In this document: in pieces, positions 63,001-64,000 of the stretch
Position numbering within the stretch: position 1 is the stretch's first letter
How the letters are laid out: every line of letters begins with the position of its first letter
DNA from: Macropodus opercularis
Lineage: Eukaryota > Chordata > Actinopteri > Anabantiformes > Osphronemidae
DNA: 64,000 nucleotides
Direction of reading: 5' to 3'
NCBI GenBank assembly: GCA_030770545.1
Contig: CM061092.1
Location: 19,655,501 to 19,719,500 of the forward strand
The notes under the pieces: model-generated
Seen by the model: the letters and a program-made list of their open reading frames with translations, nothing else
Told to the model about the DNA's origin: nothing
Database searches by the model: none
Translations under genes and position numbers: made by a program

Positions 63001-63611
63001 GCATTAGTATTCATCACGTCAAGGAGACCTTACACTGACACCAACCCTAAGTTTAAGCATAGCCACAGCCCTGACTGTGGTCTGAAGCCAAGTCATGTCT
63101 CACACACAGAATGGTTTTCGGTAAACTGCAGCATATCATGCCAGCTGTACTCTGTCTCTGCAGGATGTCCTTTACTGCTTCCCTCTGCAGTAATAGATTA
63201 GGCTCAGGGTAATGTAGAACAAATGTTTTCTAAGTTGATAGAACTTTGACAGATGTGATCACAGAATGAATTCTGGTTGCCCTTGTCTTTTCCAGTAAAA
63301 GCCTTTGTGTTTTAATGAGCTCTGGCCCAGTAACTATAAGGAGCCATCACAAAGTGCCTGCAGTTCCTCTGTATCTTTCCCTGATACACTGTGTGTATCT
63401 ATTTCAGGTCTATTTGAGCTGAACCTAAGACTTTTAATGAGGAACCTGCTGTAGTAGTGCTGACATGTGCAGGATAAATAATAGCGGAGCCATTTGTGTG
63501 GGCAGTAAATTAATCCAAGCGTTGTCTGTCACTTCAGGAGTGGCCATTAGCAGCTATGCAAAATACTGCTACAGGAAACTGACAAAAGCTGCTCTGACCG
63601 GAGCCAAGAAG
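35346..63611 (+). CDS. arhgap39: Rho GTPase-activating protein 39, 5' part (WW, WW, MyTH4)
   Basis: Seven exons are seen: 35346-35356, 55290-55706, 57876-59169, 60261-60425, 61870-62055, 62549-62762 and 63538-63611. They are GT-AG and phase-consistent, encoding 787 residues; the gene continues past the window. Two WW domains lie near the N-terminus: W7/W30/P33 (LEWVEIIEPRTRERMYANLL) and W47/W69/P72 (WWELFDPNTSRFYYYNAS). A long, probably disordered Ser/Pro-rich region in exons 2-4 carries tyrosine-proline motifs such as YEPPLYEEPPSEY. The MyTH4 domain runs from exon 5 (GLFRRKVSIANMLAWSSEP) through exons 6 and 7 (QGLRDELYIQLCRQTTENF, YCYRKLTKAALTGAKK). The C-terminal RhoGAP domain is not in the window. 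The family inactivates Rac/Cdc42-type GTPases and limits dendritic spine growth in neurons. The first exon codes only MAE plus part of Arg. Confidence 0.92.
35357..38903 (+). other. arhgap39 intron 1, first part
   Basis: After the CpG-rich start this is ordinary intronic sequence. I found no exon, RNA gene or clear transposon. Short open frames, for example 35737-36075, lack any domain signature. Confidence 0.5.
38904..39806 (+). mobile_element. Internally deleted Tc1/mariner transposon
   Basis: The element is 903 bp, flanked by TA (38902-38903 and 39807-39808). Inverted terminal repeats of about 155 bp (38904-39057 and 39651-39806) begin CAGTACGTCACAGAAGTG and end CACTTCTGTGACATACTG. The interior keeps only the 3' half of a Tc1 transposase on the plus strand. 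It is broken by stops but retains SLSPDLNPIEHLWG around 39500-39540, the third catalytic region of the DDE domain, and KRRVEENKASNIHQLRD. It cannot code for active transposase. Confidence 0.9.
39810..47460 (+). other. arhgap39 intron 1, middle part
   Basis: This is intronic sequence without a recognisable exon. Minor features are a short telomere-like (CCCTAA)2 run at about 43126-43139 and a pyrimidine-rich tract at 45465-45500. The stretches 44580-44760 and 45690-45910 have a repeat-like look but I could not assign them. Confidence 0.5.
47465..47502. repeat. Palindrome and adjoining hairpin
   Basis: ATTACTCGAGTAAT is a perfect 14-bp palindrome (47465-47478). It overlaps a 10-bp hairpin, ATGAGATGAA (47477-47486) and TTCATCTCAT (47493-47502), with a 6-nt loop. 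Confidence 0.8.
47972..48005. repeat. (TTA)n microsatellite
   Basis: About eleven units of ATT/TTA in arhgap39 intron 1. Confidence 0.9.
48010..51960 (+). other. arhgap39 intron 1, later part
   Basis: No exon is recognisable. At about 50130-50180 a CTTTATTGATCCCACAGTGG motif occurs. On the minus strand it reads as the CCACTGTGGGATCAATAAAG tail typical of Rex1-like fish LINEs, so a LINE 3' fragment is likely there. The rest shows nothing I can support. Confidence 0.45.
51970..51992. repeat. (AAT)n microsatellite
   Basis: About eight ATA/AAT units in arhgap39 intron 1. Confidence 0.9.
54060..54560 (-). mobile_element. Rex1-like LINE reverse-transcriptase fragment
   Basis: On the minus strand, frames read NTIVKLADDTT (the catalytic A/DD box region), LLNTSKTKELIIDYRRRKT and FLGVQIEEGLTWSTNSSELL, followed by AQQKLSFLRALR. 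This is the order found in Rex1/Babar-type non-LTR reverse transcriptases. Frameshifts split it over two frames, so it is a dead fragment about 730 bp before arhgap39 exon 2. Confidence 0.75.
55707..57875 (+). other. arhgap39 intron 2
   Basis: No further exon is needed between exons 2 and 3, as their phases join directly. I see no repeat of note. An AG followed by a short open stretch at 57355 runs into a stop after nine codons and is not taken as an exon. Confidence 0.55.
59170..60260 (+). other. arhgap39 intron 3
   Basis: The reading frame of exon 3 stays open to 59289, but the GTACGG donor at 59170 is used because exon 4 continues the conserved protein. A TTTTGCAG at 59650 followed by 45 open bases and GTGAAA could be a minor alternative exon; I have no support for it. 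Confidence 0.5.
60426..61869 (+). other. arhgap39 intron 4
   Basis: Intronic sequence with no recognisable exon, RNA gene or repeat. The open frames at 60961-61146 and 61192-61459 have no signature. Confidence 0.5.
62056..62548 (+). other. arhgap39 intron 5
   Basis: Intronic sequence between two MyTH4 exons; I see no other feature. Confidence 0.5.
62805..62995 (-). mobile_element. LINE-associated repeat fragment, inverted copy of 32610-32740
   Basis: On the minus strand it reads TTTAAAACTAGGCTGAAACC, CTGATGGTTCCAGATGGTTC and CTGCTACAGGCTTAGATGCT, closely matching the plus-strand LINE tail in the intergenic spacer. It begins about 40 bp after the exon 6 donor of arhgap39. Confidence 0.7.
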
Positions 63612-64000
63612 GTAAGATGTCTGTGTGTCTACACCTTCCTGTGCATCTCCATCATCTTCCTCAACACGTTGTGTGACTAAATGCTGCTTTTTTTTTTAGA
63701 AACATCTCACAATAAGTGTTTTCCGCTCTTAGATATTTTCTTTTGATGGTTTGTTTTGGCTTCACACAACGTGTTCATGAAAGGAAAAGCTGACGCAGCA
63801 CTGGCAGAGGCGATGTCATAGGCATTGTAATTTAATTATCCACGAAATCTAAGAACATGAATGAATGACTCACTTGTCTCTCAGGAATTTGAGGCTTTGG
63901 CCAGTGGGTGAAATAGTCGGTGGTCAGAGACGTTACTGGGAACATAAAACACCTCAACAACACGAGTGAACTAATGAGATGAAGGGAAAAGCTACAAATG
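63612..64000 (+). other. Start of arhgap39 intron 7
   Basis: GTAAGATG follows exon 7. The remaining 389 bases show no further exon; the RhoGAP exons must lie to the right of the window. Confidence 0.6.

Overview
The window is nuclear DNA of a bony fish, most likely a percomorph teleost. It carries vertebrate multi-exon genes with GT-AG introns. Around them are transposon classes typical of fish: a Ty3/Gypsy LTR element, a Tc1/mariner element, L2-type and Rex1-like LINE fragments, a tRNA-derived SINE, and dinucleotide and trinucleotide microsatellites. The exact species cannot be read from the sequence.

Layout: 1-2821 is the 5' end of eps15l1 (minus strand, first EH domain). 5600-14476 is a complete 10-exon rad23a (minus strand). 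15552-15824 is an 18-bp minisatellite. 16341-24523 is a complete, very young Ty3/Gypsy retrotransposon (plus strand). 25340-29133 is a complete 9-exon calreticulin gene ending in KDEL (minus strand). 29500-35200 is a repeat-rich spacer. 35346-63611 is the 5' two thirds of arhgap39 (plus strand); it has a tiny first coding exon, a 20-kb first intron and runs off the right edge before its RhoGAP domain.

The host genes do not form an operon. They act in endocytosis (Eps15-like adaptor), ubiquitin shuttling and nucleotide excision repair (Rad23), ER calcium storage and glycoprotein folding (calreticulin), and Rho GTPase control (Arhgap39). In human, RAD23A neighbours CALR and EPS15L1 neighbours CALR3 in two separate 19p13 clusters. 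Here the three kinds of gene lie together, so whether the calreticulin is calr or calr3 is open.

The most unusual object is the Gypsy element. It joins gag and pol by a textbook -1 frameshift signal: a TTTAAAC heptamer that ends directly at the gag stop, a 6-nt spacer and a predicted H-type pseudoknot. Its LTR appears to contain a GT-AG intron of 217 nt. About 85 bp downstream, the same LTR carries a second copy of the flanking sequence with exactly that intron removed. This copy begins near the position expected for the transcription start, as if the spliced 5' leader had been reverse transcribed and captured in the LTR. All splice, promoter and frameshift statements are predictions from sequence; no transcript or database evidence was available.
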